Assembly (NCBI GenBank): GCA_003543235.1
Contig: DPJA01000038.1
Location: forward strand, 10,413-74,412
Length of the DNA stretch: 64,000 bases
Direction of reading: 5' to 3'
Source of the DNA: Lachnospiraceae bacterium
GTDB lineage: Bacteria; Bacillota; Clostridia; Lachnospirales; Anaerotignaceae
Each line of letters starts with the position of its first letter. The stretch's first letter is position 1. Shown piece by piece: positions 38,714 through 48,086 of this stretch. The translations under genes and the position numbers were made by a program. Below the pieces are notes generated by a model. That model did not search any database. It saw only the letters and a list, made by a program, of their open reading frames with translations, and had not been told where the DNA came from.

Positions 38714-40157
38714 TATCAAGAATCAACTTATAGCTTATTTTACATCGGTGTTATTATTTTTTGCAATTATTGTGGGAATGCTTTTTTCCAGTATGTTTTA
38801 TTATCAATCTGTTGAGATATATAAGAAAGAATTGTCCATGCGTTCTATTAGAATTGCAGATAAATTATCTGAGTATATGCAGGCAAATAACGCAGATAGA
38901 GGTGTTGGTTACGGGCAAGGCGGCGGATATGGTGCATATTTGAATTTGCTTGATGATATTGCCATGAGCGATGTTTGGATTGTTGACCGCCAAGCAGAAA
39001 CGGTTGATGTTGGAACTGGAAAAAATAAAATTGCCTATACAGAACTGCCAAGGGAAGAACTAGCTCTCCTTGCAGATGTATTTAATGGGAAGGTTGCTGT
39101 TATTGATGGGCGAACAGGTATTATTGAAAGTCCATGGATTTCTGTAGGTGCACCAATTTACAATGCCAATGGTGATGTAACGGAAGCAGTTATACTGCAT
39201 ACACATTTATCTGATATTGATTCGTCTGTTAAATGTGGAACTAATATTTTATTTATTAGTATTTCAATTTCTTTGATTTTAGGCATTATTGTTGCAGTAA
39301 TACTTTCAGGAAATTTCACAAAGCCACTGAAAAAGATGCAGCAAACAACACAGGAATTAATATGTGGAAATTATACTGTTCAAACAAGTGTGGTAAAAAA
39401 TGATGAAATTGGTTCTCTTGCATATAATATTGATATATTGGCAAACAGATTGCAGGCAGTCAAGCAAGAAAGTGATTCATTGGAGCAAATGAGAAAGGAT
39501 TATATTTCAAACATATCTCACGAGCTTAGGACACCTGTTACAGTAATTCGTGGTTCATTGGAGGCATTATGCGATGGTATAATTACAAAGCCTGAAAAGG
39601 TGAAAGAATATCATACCGAAATGCTTCGAGAAAGTATTCATTTAGATAGAATGGTAAATGATTTATTAGAGCTTTCTCGACTGCAAAATACTGATTATGC
39701 TATTGAAAAAACACCTATAAATCTTTTGGATGCTCTTTCTGATGCAGTGCGTGCGGAAAGGCACATAGCTATGAAGAAACAAATTGAAATACATTATACA
39801 GATAATGAAACTACGTGTACAATTGACGGTGACTATGGCCGTTTAAGGCAGATGTTTTTAACTGTTTTAGATAATGCAGTTAAATTTTCAAAAGAGGGTC
39901 AGGTAATAGATATTGAGGTATACAAAGCTGATGAAGAGTGTATTATAAAAGTGTGTGACTATGGTGTAGGAATATTGCCAAAGGATTTACCTTATATTTT
40001 TGATAGATTTTACAAATGTACCGATAAAGAGAATCTTACAGGCACAGGCCTTGGTCTTGCTATTGCCAAGCAAATTGCACAAAGGCATAACATTGTAATT
40101 TCAGCAGAAAGTACACCGAAGGAAAAAACGGTATTTACTTTTATGTATGCTACATAA
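38703..40157 (+). CDS. Membrane sensor histidine kinase
   Basis: The protein is 484 aa. Two membrane segments (about residues 10-35 and 178-200) flank an extracellular sensing domain of about 140 residues that includes a glycine/tyrosine-rich stretch (GVGYGQGGGYGAY). A HAMP domain follows, then the H box ISNISHELRTPVT (near residue 275), N box FLTVLDNAVKFS, G1 CDYGVGI and G2 GTGLGLAIAK. The signal is unknown. The partner is the overlapping response regulator. Confidence 0.92.
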   Translation: MKLNIKNQLIAYFTSVLLFFAIIVGMLFSSMFYYQSVEIYKKELSMRSIRIADKLSEYMQANNADRGVGYGQGGGYGAYLNLLDDIAMSDVWIVDRQAETVDVGTGKNKIAYTELPREELALLADVFNGKVAVIDGRTGIIESPWISVGAPIYNANGDVTEAVILHTHLSDIDSSVKCGTNILFISISISLILGIIVAVILSGNFTKPLKKMQQTTQELICGNYTVQTSVVKNDEIGSLAYNIDILANRLQAVKQESDSLEQMRKDYISNISHELRTPVTVIRGSLEALCDGIITKPEKVKEYHTEMLRESIHLDRMVNDLLELSRLQNTDYAIEKTPINLLDALSDAVRAERHIAMKKQIEIHYTDNETTCTIDGDYGRLRQMFLTVLDNAVKFSKEGQVIDIEVYKADEECIIKVCDYGVGILPKDLPYIFDRFYKCTDKENLTGTGLGLAIAKQIAQRHNIVISAESTPKEKTVFTFMYAT

Positions 40158-40298
40158 TATTACATTTCTAGTACAATTGTTGAAGTGTTAAAGGAATAAG
40201 AGCTAATCTATTACAACGTGTACCACAAAGTATTGTATAAATATGTGTTTTGGTGTAGAATAAAAGAATTGACTATATAGTTATAAGAGGAGGATAAA

Positions 40299-40751
40299 AT
40301 GGCTAAAAGAAACATTAGATTAAGCACAGAAGAAATCTTGAGAAAAAAATGTAAAGAAGTTAAGAATATTACACCTAACGTAATTACCCTTCTTGAGGAT
40401 ATGGCAGAGACAATGTATGCTTCCAACGGCGTTGGTCTTGCAGCACCACAGGTAGGTGTACTTAAAAGAGTAGTTATAATTGATATAGGAGAGGGATTAG
40501 TAGAGCTTATTAACCCTGAAATTATTGAAACAAGCGGCTCTAATATAGATTATGAGGGATGCTTGAGTATTCCAGGTACAAGTGCTCTTGTAGAAAGACC
40601 TGAATATGCAAAGGCAAAAGCATTCAACAGAAATGGACAGGAAATATTTGTTGAAGGCAATGACCTTATGGCACGTGCAATTTGTCATGAAATAGACCAT
40701 CTGGATGGAGTGCTTTATATTGACAAGGCTATACCAGAGGAAAACGAATAA
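40299..40751 (+). CDS. def: Peptide deformylase
   Basis: The protein is 150 aa with ATG behind AGAGGAGG. The three metal-site motifs are present: GVGLAAPQVG (GxGxAAxQ, residue 45), EGCLSIPG (EGCLS, residue 88) and CHEIDHLDGVL (HExxH, residue 131). It removes the formyl group from new proteins. It opens the def-fmt pair (fmt starts 15 bases on). Confidence 0.97.
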   Translation: MAKRNIRLSTEEILRKKCKEVKNITPNVITLLEDMAETMYASNGVGLAAPQVGVLKRVVIIDIGEGLVELINPEIIETSGSNIDYEGCLSIPGTSALVERPEYAKAKAFNRNGQEIFVEGNDLMARAICHEIDHLDGVLYIDKAIPEENE

Positions 40752-40766
40752 TAAGAGGTGAACTTT

Positions 40767-41696
40767 ATGAAAGTAGTATTTATGGGGACGCCAGAATTTG
40801 CAGTAAAATCCCTTGAAATGCTGATTGAGAAGCACCAAGTAGTTGCAGTTGTAACTCAGCCTGATAGACCAAAGGGAAGAGGCAAAAAAATGGTTTTTCC
40901 TGCGGTTAAGGAAAAAGCATTAGAGCATAATATACCTGTTCTTCAGCCCGAAAGTGCAAAGAATGCAGATTTTATATCAGAGTTAAAAAAGTATGAGGCA
41001 GATATTTTTGTTGTAGCGGCATATGGTCAGATACTTACTGAAGAAGTGCTTAATATGCCTATGTATGGCTCGGTTAATGTGCATGGCTCATTGCTCCCTA
41101 AATATCGTGGTGCAGGGCCAATACAGTGGTCAGTTATAAACGGTGAAAAGATTACTGGTGTCACCATTATGTACATGGCAAAGGGTCTGGATAGTGGTGA
41201 TATGATTAGTAGTGTGGAAATGGAAATATCCGATGACGACACCTACGGAACCCTTAGCGATAGAATGGCTGAAGTTGGGGCAGAACTGTTGGGAAGAACT
41301 TTAGTGGAAATTGAAAATGGCACTGCAAAAAGAATACCGCAAAATCATGATGAATCTACATATGCACCTATGCTCACAAAAGAAACAGGGCATATAGATT
41401 GGAATAAAACATCAAGAGAAATTTCGTGCCTTATAAGAGGACTAGACCCACAGCCAGGGGCATATACAATATATAACGACGAAGTATTAAAGGTATGGAA
41501 AGTGGTTATTTTAGAAAACACATATCCTAATGCTTTATGTGGTGAGATTGTTGAAACCAACAAAAAAGGATTTATTGTGAAAACGGCTGATAAAGCAATT
41601 TTGGTTGCCGTTATACAGGCAAAGGGTGGAAAAGCAATGCCTTCAGATGCCTATATGCGAGGTCACGCAATTGAAACAGGAGTTGTGCTAAGGTAA
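40767..41696 (+). CDS. fmt: Methionyl-tRNA formyltransferase
   Basis: The protein is 309 aa from ATG 40767 behind AGAGGTGA. VVFMGTPEFAVKSLEML at the start, QPDRPKGRGKK, VHGSLLPKYRGAGPIQW (with the catalytic Asn-His-type loop) and MAKGLDSGDM. The C-terminal OB-like domain is present. It formylates Met-tRNAi. Confidence 0.96.
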   Translation: MKVVFMGTPEFAVKSLEMLIEKHQVVAVVTQPDRPKGRGKKMVFPAVKEKALEHNIPVLQPESAKNADFISELKKYEADIFVVAAYGQILTEEVLNMPMYGSVNVHGSLLPKYRGAGPIQWSVINGEKITGVTIMYMAKGLDSGDMISSVEMEISDDDTYGTLSDRMAEVGAELLGRTLVEIENGTAKRIPQNHDESTYAPMLTKETGHIDWNKTSREISCLIRGLDPQPGAYTIYNDEVLKVWKVVILENTYPNALCGEIVETNKKGFIVKTADKAILVAVIQAKGGKAMPSDAYMRGHAIETGVVLR

Positions 41697-41746
41697 AATT
41701 TTTAATGTATTACTATAACGTAAAGTGAAATTAAAGGAGCGTAATT

Positions 41747-42451
41747 ATGTATTTTAATTTTCAATACTTATATGTGCTTTTTCCAGCAATGATTTTGGCT
41801 ATGTATGCACAGTCTAAGGTGAAAAGCACCTTTAACAAATATTCTCGTGTAGGTAATTCCTATGGTCTTACAGGGGCAGAGGTTGCTGAAAGATTGCTTA
41901 GAATTGCGGGAATAAACGATGTTAGTGTGGAGCGTATAGGTGGAAATCTTACTGACCATTATGACCCAGGTCACAAAGTTTTAAGATTGTCAGAGTCAGT
42001 GTATTCATCACAGTCATTGGCGGCTATTGGCGTTGCAGCACACGAAACGGGCCATGCAGTTCAGCACGCAACAGGCTATGCGGCACTTGGTATTAGAAGT
42101 GCTTTGGTGCCTGTAACCAACATAGGCTCAAAATTATCAATGCCAATGATTTTTATTGGTGTTCTTTTGGGGTCACAGGCTGGGTCAGATATGGGATATA
42201 TGCTTGTGCAGCTTGGCATAGCATTTTTCTCGTTGGCGGTAGTTTTTGCACTTGTTACTCTGCCAGTAGAGCTTAATGCTTCGGCAAGGGCGGTTGAAAT
42301 GTTGGATGCAAACGGAATTTTAAATAGTAGCGAGCTTGCACCAGTTAAAAAAGTTTTAAGTGCAGCTGCACTCACTTATGTTGCAAGTGCAGCAGTAGCA
42401 ATTGCACAGCTTTTAAGGCTTTTGCTTTTGTTTGGAAGAAGAAGAGATTAA
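41747..42451 (+). CDS. Zinc metallopeptidase, YugP-like
   Basis: The protein is 234 aa with ATG behind AAAGGAG. The zinc motif AAHETGHAVQH (HExxH, near residue 100) follows RLSESVYSSQSLAAIGV; three membrane segments flank it. This is the neutral zinc metallopeptidase (Peptidase_Mx, YugP) family, of unknown substrate, often found between fmt and rsmB in clostridia. C-terminus LLLLFGRRRD is the usual end of the family. Confidence 0.85.
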   Translation: MYFNFQYLYVLFPAMILAMYAQSKVKSTFNKYSRVGNSYGLTGAEVAERLLRIAGINDVSVERIGGNLTDHYDPGHKVLRLSESVYSSQSLAAIGVAAHETGHAVQHATGYAALGIRSALVPVTNIGSKLSMPMIFIGVLLGSQAGSDMGYMLVQLGIAFFSLAVVFALVTLPVELNASARAVEMLDANGILNSSELAPVKKVLSAAALTYVASAAVAIAQLLRLLLLFGRRRD

Positions 42452-42491
42452 CTTTTATGGTAAAAAATATAGGTCAAAACATTTTAAGATA

Positions 42492-42566
42492 ATGGTCATT
42501 GCTCCATTGCTTGGTGTTTTGGCTTTTTATTTGGTAAAAATGACAAAAAGGTTTGCGGATAGTTGA
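42492..42566 (+). CDS. Possible 24-aa membrane peptide
   Basis: ATG 42492 opens a 24-codon frame, MVIAPLLGVLAFYLVKMTK and then RFADS, with one hydrophobic segment and a basic end. The same frame stays open upstream to about 42449 (FYGKKYRSKHFKI before the ATG) but has no start there. No good ribosome site is seen. It could be a real small protein, the remnant of a longer one, or chance. Confidence 0.25.
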   Translation: MVIAPLLGVLAFYLVKMTKRFADS

Positions 42567-42631
42567 TAATTGATGTAAAATGTATTATTAGTGAGAATTA
42601 TGCAGATATTTAAAAAGGAAAGGATTAAAAT

Positions 42632-43981
42632 ATGATAATAATTAACCCACGTGAGGTGGCAGCAGAGGTGCTTGTTTCTGTTACTAATGATGGTCAGTAC
42701 AACAATATGGCTTTGAAAAAAGCACTTAAGCAAAATGGAGCAATGCCAATAAAAGATAGGGCATTTGTTACGGAAATTGTAAATGGAACTTTGCGTAATA
42801 TTTTTTATATAGACTATTTAATAAACTCAGTTTCCACCGTTAAATGTGAAAAAATTAAGCCATGGGTTCTTGCAGTACTCAGAAGTGCTGTGTATCAAAT
42901 GGTATTTATGAAAGTGCCTGACAGTGCGGCTGTTAATGAGGCAGTTACCCTTGTTAAAGAAAAAGGTCTTGGCAAATTGGCAGGCTTTACTAACGGCGTT
43001 TTAAGAAATATTGCAGTTAATAAAGATACTATAGAATTACCTGACGAAGAAAAAGACCCGTCTAAATATCTTGAGATTAAATATTCTCATCCACAGTGGC
43101 TTATAAAAATGTGGCTTAGCCAGTATCCATATCAATTCGTAAAGGAGCTTTGCATTGCAAACGGAAAGGCTTCGGCAGTTACAGTTATGGCGAACCCACT
43201 TAAAACAACAGTGGATAATCTTAAAGACGATATGAGAGAAGATGGCATTATAGCTGAAAGTGGTGCATATATAGAAAATGCACTTCGCCTTACAAAGCTA
43301 AGTGACTTATCGGCACTTTTTTCTTTTAAACATGGAGATTTTCATGTTCAAGATGAAAGCTCAGCCATTGCTGTTAAAATTCTTGACCCTAAAGCGGGAG
43401 AAAAAATATTGGATGTGTGTGCCGCACCAGGTGGAAAAAGCTTGCTAATGGCTGAAACAATGGACAATACTGGAGAAATAATTGCCCGTGATGTGTTTGA
43501 CCACAAGCTGGAACTTATTGACGAAACAGCAAAGCGTTTGGGTATTGATATAATTAAAACAGAGCTTAAAGATGCTTCAAAATGCTATAACGAGGATAAA
43601 AATGTCTTTGACAGGGTACTTATTGACGCTCCATGCTCAGGTTTTGGACTTATGCGTAAGAAAGCAGATATAAGAATTAACAGAAGTGGCAACGATATAG
43701 ATGGATTAACAAAACTGCAACGTGAAATTCTTACTGCGGTGGCAGAATATGTTAAGATTGGTGGCACACTTGTTTACAGTACCTGCACTATCTGTAAAAA
43801 AGAAAATATTGGCAACATAAACTGGTTTCTTCAAAACTTCCCATATGAGATGGAGGATATTACAGACCTTCTTCCCTGTGGTATTGAATCAGAAACTGCA
43901 AAAGACGGGTACATCAGCCTGTTTCCACATTTACATGGAACAGACGGGTTCTTTATAGCTCGTCTTAGAAGAAAGGGGTAA
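42632..43981 (+). CDS. rsmB: 16S rRNA (cytosine-5)-methyltransferase RsmB
   Basis: The protein is 449 aa with ATG behind AAAGGAAAGG. The N-terminal NusB-like domain covers residues 1-150. The methyltransferase domain has the SAM loop LDVCAAPGGKSLLMAE (near residue 270), DAPCSGFGLMRKK (motif IV, with the Cys) and YSTCTICKKEN (motif VI, catalytic Cys). It makes m5C967 in 16S rRNA. First of a tight run of genes down to thiN. Confidence 0.95.
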   Translation: MIIINPREVAAEVLVSVTNDGQYNNMALKKALKQNGAMPIKDRAFVTEIVNGTLRNIFYIDYLINSVSTVKCEKIKPWVLAVLRSAVYQMVFMKVPDSAAVNEAVTLVKEKGLGKLAGFTNGVLRNIAVNKDTIELPDEEKDPSKYLEIKYSHPQWLIKMWLSQYPYQFVKELCIANGKASAVTVMANPLKTTVDNLKDDMREDGIIAESGAYIENALRLTKLSDLSALFSFKHGDFHVQDESSAIAVKILDPKAGEKILDVCAAPGGKSLLMAETMDNTGEIIARDVFDHKLELIDETAKRLGIDIIKTELKDASKCYNEDKNVFDRVLIDAPCSGFGLMRKKADIRINRSGNDIDGLTKLQREILTAVAEYVKIGGTLVYSTCTICKKENIGNINWFLQNFPYEMEDITDLLPCGIESETAKDGYISLFPHLHGTDGFFIARLRRKG

Positions 43982-43985
43982 CAAA

Positions 43986-45026
43986 ATGAGAAAAGCTGAT
44001 TTAAAATCAATGACATTTACAGAACTAGAAGAGGTTATAAAAGAAATTGGAGAACCAAAATTTAGAACGAAACAGGTATATGACTGGATACACAACAAAT
44101 TGGTAACAGAATTTGATGAGATGACTAATTTGTCCAAAAGTCTTAGAGAAAAATTGGAACAGAATTACAAAATTTCAAAGCTTGAGATAGTTGAAAAAAG
44201 AGTGTCCGAAAAAGATGGAACAACAAAATATCTTTTTGGCCTAGAAAATGATAATCTTATTGAAGCAGTTGTTATGAGATATTCTTATGGTAATGCTGTT
44301 TGTGTATCTACACAGGTAGGCTGCCGTATGGGATGTACCTTTTGTGCTTCAACCTTAGATGGTGTTGAGGCCAATTTAAGCACAGGCGAAATGCTTAGTC
44401 AGGTTTATGAAATACAAAAAGATTTGGGCGAAAGAATTTCTAGCGTTGTGCTTATGGGTAGTGGTGAACCATTGGATAACTACGATAGTGTAATTAAATT
44501 TATAAGAATGATTAATGACGAAAAAGGTCTTGGTATAGGTCAACGCCACATAACGCTTTCAACCTGTGGTCTTGTGGACAAAATGAATATTCTTCAAGAT
44601 GAAGATTTACAGATAACTCTTGCTGTTTCCCTTCATGCACCAAATGATGAGATAAGAAATCAAATTATGCCTATATCCAGAAAGCATGATATGGATAGCC
44701 TTATACTTGCCTGCAAGCAATATTCTGATAAAACAAAGCGTAGAATTACGTTTGAATACGCTCTTATTAAAGGTGTAAACGACAGTGAAGAATGTGCAAG
44801 AGAGCTTACACAAAGACTTAAAAATATGTTGTGCCACGTTAATCTTATACCTGTTAATGATGTTAAGGAAAGAAACTATTTTAAAAGCAGCGATGAAACC
44901 ATTGCCACCTTTGCAGAAATTTTAAATTCTAAAGGAATTGAAACTACTATAAGAAGAAAGCTTGGTAGTGATATAAATGCGGCGTGTGGACAGCTTAGAA
45001 AGGGTTACAAAAACAGTAGGAGGTGA
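43986..45026 (+). CDS. rlmN: Dual-specificity rRNA/tRNA A2 methyltransferase RlmN
   Basis: The protein is 346 aa and starts 4 bases after rsmB. Radical-SAM motif CRMGCTFCAS (CxxxCxxC, near residue 111), then VLMGSGEPLDNYD and SLHAPNDEIRNQIMPI. The C-terminal catalytic Cys lies in NAACGQLRKGY. It methylates C2 of A2503 in 23S rRNA and A37 of some tRNAs. Confidence 0.97.
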   Translation: MRKADLKSMTFTELEEVIKEIGEPKFRTKQVYDWIHNKLVTEFDEMTNLSKSLREKLEQNYKISKLEIVEKRVSEKDGTTKYLFGLENDNLIEAVVMRYSYGNAVCVSTQVGCRMGCTFCASTLDGVEANLSTGEMLSQVYEIQKDLGERISSVVLMGSGEPLDNYDSVIKFIRMINDEKGLGIGQRHITLSTCGLVDKMNILQDEDLQITLAVSLHAPNDEIRNQIMPISRKHDMDSLILACKQYSDKTKRRITFEYALIKGVNDSEECARELTQRLKNMLCHVNLIPVNDVKERNYFKSSDETIATFAEILNSKGIETTIRRKLGSDINAACGQLRKGYKNSRR

Positions 45027-45033
45027 TGCCTAA

Positions 45034-45780
45034 ATGGAAGTATTTGGCAACAGTGTAACTGGAATAATCAGAAGCAACAATGAAGATTCTATATACATTT
45101 GCGATGAAAATGACATAATAAAAAATCTTTATATAGTTGCAGACGGCATGGGTGGTCATAATGGCGGAGAAATAGCCAGCAAAAGTGCAATTGAGTTTTT
45201 TTTACAGTATGTAAACAAATATGCAGATGAAAATGAAATATCAGAGGGTTTGTCTGATTTGCTTGTAGGAGGTATTACTTATTGTAACAAAGAGGTATAT
45301 CAACAAAGCATAGAAAATGATGACTTAAACGGCATGGGTACAACATTTACCTGTGCGGCAATAGCCAACAGCAAAGTTACTATAGCCCACGTTGGTGATA
45401 GCAGAGTATATCTTCATAGAAAAAACACCTTAGTTCAACTCACCAAAGACCACTCTTACGTTATGGAGATGGTTAAGCAAGGGAAAATTACCCTTGATGA
45501 GGCAGCAACGCACCCAAAAAGAAATGTAATTACCAGGGCTATAGGCTCGGAAGCTACTGTTGAAGCTGATATATTTGTAGAAAATCTTGAAAAAGATGAT
45601 ATTTTGCTTATTTGCACCGATGGTCTTTATTCTATGGTTAAAGATGATAAAATTTCAGAAATAATTGATGATGGAAAAGAACTACAAGGCATTTTAAATA
45701 GACTTATTAGTGAGGCAAACAATAACGGCGGACGTGATAATATTTCGGCAATAATTATTAGATTTGAGGTGGAGGAATGA
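45034..45780 (+). CDS. prpC: PP2C-type protein phosphatase PrpC
   Basis: The protein is 248 aa with ATG behind AGGAGGTGATG. PP2C motifs: SNNEDSIY near the N-terminus, VADGMGGHNGGEIAS (metal-binding Asp-Gly), VAHVGDSRVYL-type AHVGDSRVY, KRNVITRAIG, LLICTDGL and GGRDNISAI. It dephosphorylates PrkC and its targets. The stop overlaps the kinase start (ATGA). Confidence 0.96.
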   Translation: MEVFGNSVTGIIRSNNEDSIYICDENDIIKNLYIVADGMGGHNGGEIASKSAIEFFLQYVNKYADENEISEGLSDLLVGGITYCNKEVYQQSIENDDLNGMGTTFTCAAIANSKVTIAHVGDSRVYLHRKNTLVQLTKDHSYVMEMVKQGKITLDEAATHPKRNVITRAIGSEATVEADIFVENLEKDDILLICTDGLYSMVKDDKISEIIDDGKELQGILNRLISEANNNGGRDNISAIIIRFEVEE

Positions 45781-48086
45781 CACTGGCAATAGGTACCGTA
45801 TTAAGCGGGCGTTACGAAATAATAGAAAAAATAGGAACAGGCGGCATGGCTGTAGTTTACCGTGGCAAAGACCAGAAGTTAGATAGAAATGTTACAGTAA
45901 AGGTTCTTAGAGAAGAATTTGTAGGTGACGAGGATTTTAAGGCTCGTTTTAAAACTGAGGCAAAAGCGGCAGCAAAGCTTTCGCACCCTAACATAGTTAA
46001 TGTATACGATGTTGGCGAGGATAATGGTATACAGTATATAGTTATGGAGTATGTACATGGAGATACCCTTAAACAGGTTATTGTTAACAGTGCACCGTTT
46101 GATACGGTTGTTACGTTAAGCATAGCTGTACAGATGGCATCGGCACTTGCCCACGCACATAAAAACGGTGTTATACACAGAGATATTAAGCCACACAACA
46201 TACTTGTAAGTGTTGATGGAACAATAAAAATAACTGATTTTGGTATTGCAAGGGCGGCGGCAGTTTCAACTGTTACAACTACGTCAAATGCACTAGGCTC
46301 AGTTTACTATTTTTCACCAGAACAGGCAAGAGGAGGGTACGTTGATTCTAAAAGCGATATATATTCTCTTGGCATAACTATGTATGAAATGCTTACTGGC
46401 AAGGTTCCTTATGACGGAGAAACAGCCGTTTCCATTGCACTCAAACACCTAAATGGCGAGTTGCCTGATATAAAGCAATTTAATCCTAATGTAAACGATA
46501 CAATACAAAATATAGTACGCAAGGCTACACAGAAGAAAAAGGATGATAGATACCAGAATGTAGAATTGTTGCTAGAAGACCTTAAAAAAGCACTTTCTGA
46601 AGCAAGCCTGGGTTATAAGGCTAGTCCTATTGTTGTGCCTATGGTAGAACCAAATGCTGAAAATATTGAAGTAACAAGCCTTGATGAAGCAGCAGCAACA
46701 GCGGCTACAGTTGGAGTTGCTATGGCGGCGGAAAAAGGCGTTAAGGCTGCTATAGAGGAAGACCCAGAGATTAAAGTTGAAATTTCTAAAGCAGGTAAAA
46801 AGGAATACAATATTCCTGAAAGAGCTGTGGGTTTTGAAAAATATAGCAAAAAATTCAAAATTTCAAAGGATGATGAATTTGAGCCTGAGGTAGTGCCTTC
46901 AAAATGTGCAGAAAAAATAAACACAACAAATCAATTATCAAATAAAAGTGAGAAAAAGGTATCTGATAAAACAAGGACGGCGAAAGCTATGGAAGATAAT
47001 GATGATGAATATTACAGAAATAAAGAACGAAAGGTAACTATAGCGGCAATTATAACTGCTATTGTTATCATTATAATTATTTCTGTTTTTGGAGCAAAAT
47101 TTATTAACGGTGACGGTGTTTTTGGAATTGGAAATAAAAAAGTTGAAACTTCAAATATGCCCGATTTTACAGGCATGACCCTTACAGATGCACAAAAACA
47201 GGCAGAAGATATGGGAATTACTCTTAATGTAAGTGAAGAACAGTATACAGACGAATATGCAGAAGGAATAATTATATCTCAGTCTATTGCTGAAGGTCAA
47301 AGTGTTGGTGACGGTGACACCGTTGATGTAGTTGTAAGTCTTGGAACAAAGAGCTTTACTATGCCCGACGTTGCATATGAATCAGAAGCGGATGCAGTCG
47401 CAAAAATTAAGAGCCTTGGTGGTAAAGACCCAATAATTGAATATGAATATGACGATACCGTGTCTGCTGGAACGGTTTTAAGTCAATCACCAGCGGCACG
47501 TACCGAAATTAATTCTGGAACAAAAATTACTCTTAAAGTAAGCAAGGGACCAGAAACAACAACTGTAACTGTGGCAGATTACAAGGGTCAACAGCTTAGT
47601 AGTGTGGAAAATCATCTTACAAGTGATGGTCTTAAACTTGGTACAGTCACTGAAAACAACACCGTTGATGGAAATAAAGGCGAAATTATTTCTCAGTCGC
47701 TTACTGCAAACCAAAAGGTAGACAGAGATACTAAAATAGACTTTGTTGTTGTTGGCGAAAAGTTAAAAGAAGAAGAACCTGCGGAAGAAACAACACAAGA
47801 TGCAGCTGAAACACCTAAAAAAGCAACATCAGCAGAAACGTCTTCATCAAAAAGCTTCAATATTGCTGCACCAGAAAGCTATACAAATGAAAAGAGCATT
47901 TCTGTAAAAATGCTTAAAATAACTAATGGCAGTTCAGTAGACGTTGTCTATAATGAAACAAGAGCTATTTCAGATTTTCCATTTGACGTAACTTTATCGG
48001 GTTCAGGGCAAGTGGAAATACAGCTTTACATTGATAATGTGTATCAATGGAGCCAGATGGTAGACTTTTCGGAAGGTGCAAATTAA
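45777..48086 (+). CDS. prkC: PASTA-domain Ser/Thr protein kinase PrkC
   Basis: The protein is 769 aa. Kinase domain residues 10-275: glycine loop IGTGGMAVVYRG, catalytic Lys in TVKVL, HRDIKPHNILV (near residue 135), DFGIARAA and a Thr-rich activation loop (VSTVTTTSNALGS). An Ala-rich juxtamembrane region, one membrane segment (about residues 420-443), three PASTA repeats (about 463-660, for example MPDFTGMTLTDAQKQA), a Thr/Glu-rich linker and a C-terminal beta domain of about 80 residues follow. PASTA domains sense muropeptides or lipid II. The C-terminal domain after PASTA is an addition seen in some clostridia. Confidence 0.95.
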   Translation: MTLAIGTVLSGRYEIIEKIGTGGMAVVYRGKDQKLDRNVTVKVLREEFVGDEDFKARFKTEAKAAAKLSHPNIVNVYDVGEDNGIQYIVMEYVHGDTLKQVIVNSAPFDTVVTLSIAVQMASALAHAHKNGVIHRDIKPHNILVSVDGTIKITDFGIARAAAVSTVTTTSNALGSVYYFSPEQARGGYVDSKSDIYSLGITMYEMLTGKVPYDGETAVSIALKHLNGELPDIKQFNPNVNDTIQNIVRKATQKKKDDRYQNVELLLEDLKKALSEASLGYKASPIVVPMVEPNAENIEVTSLDEAAATAATVGVAMAAEKGVKAAIEEDPEIKVEISKAGKKEYNIPERAVGFEKYSKKFKISKDDEFEPEVVPSKCAEKINTTNQLSNKSEKKVSDKTRTAKAMEDNDDEYYRNKERKVTIAAIITAIVIIIIISVFGAKFINGDGVFGIGNKKVETSNMPDFTGMTLTDAQKQAEDMGITLNVSEEQYTDEYAEGIIISQSIAEGQSVGDGDTVDVVVSLGTKSFTMPDVAYESEADAVAKIKSLGGKDPIIEYEYDDTVSAGTVLSQSPAARTEINSGTKITLKVSKGPETTTVTVADYKGQQLSSVENHLTSDGLKLGTVTENNTVDGNKGEIISQSLTANQKVDRDTKIDFVVVGEKLKEEEPAEETTQDAAETPKKATSAETSSSKSFNIAAPESYTNEKSISVKMLKITNGSSVDVVYNETRAISDFPFDVTLSGSGQVEIQLYIDNVYQWSQMVDFSEGAN

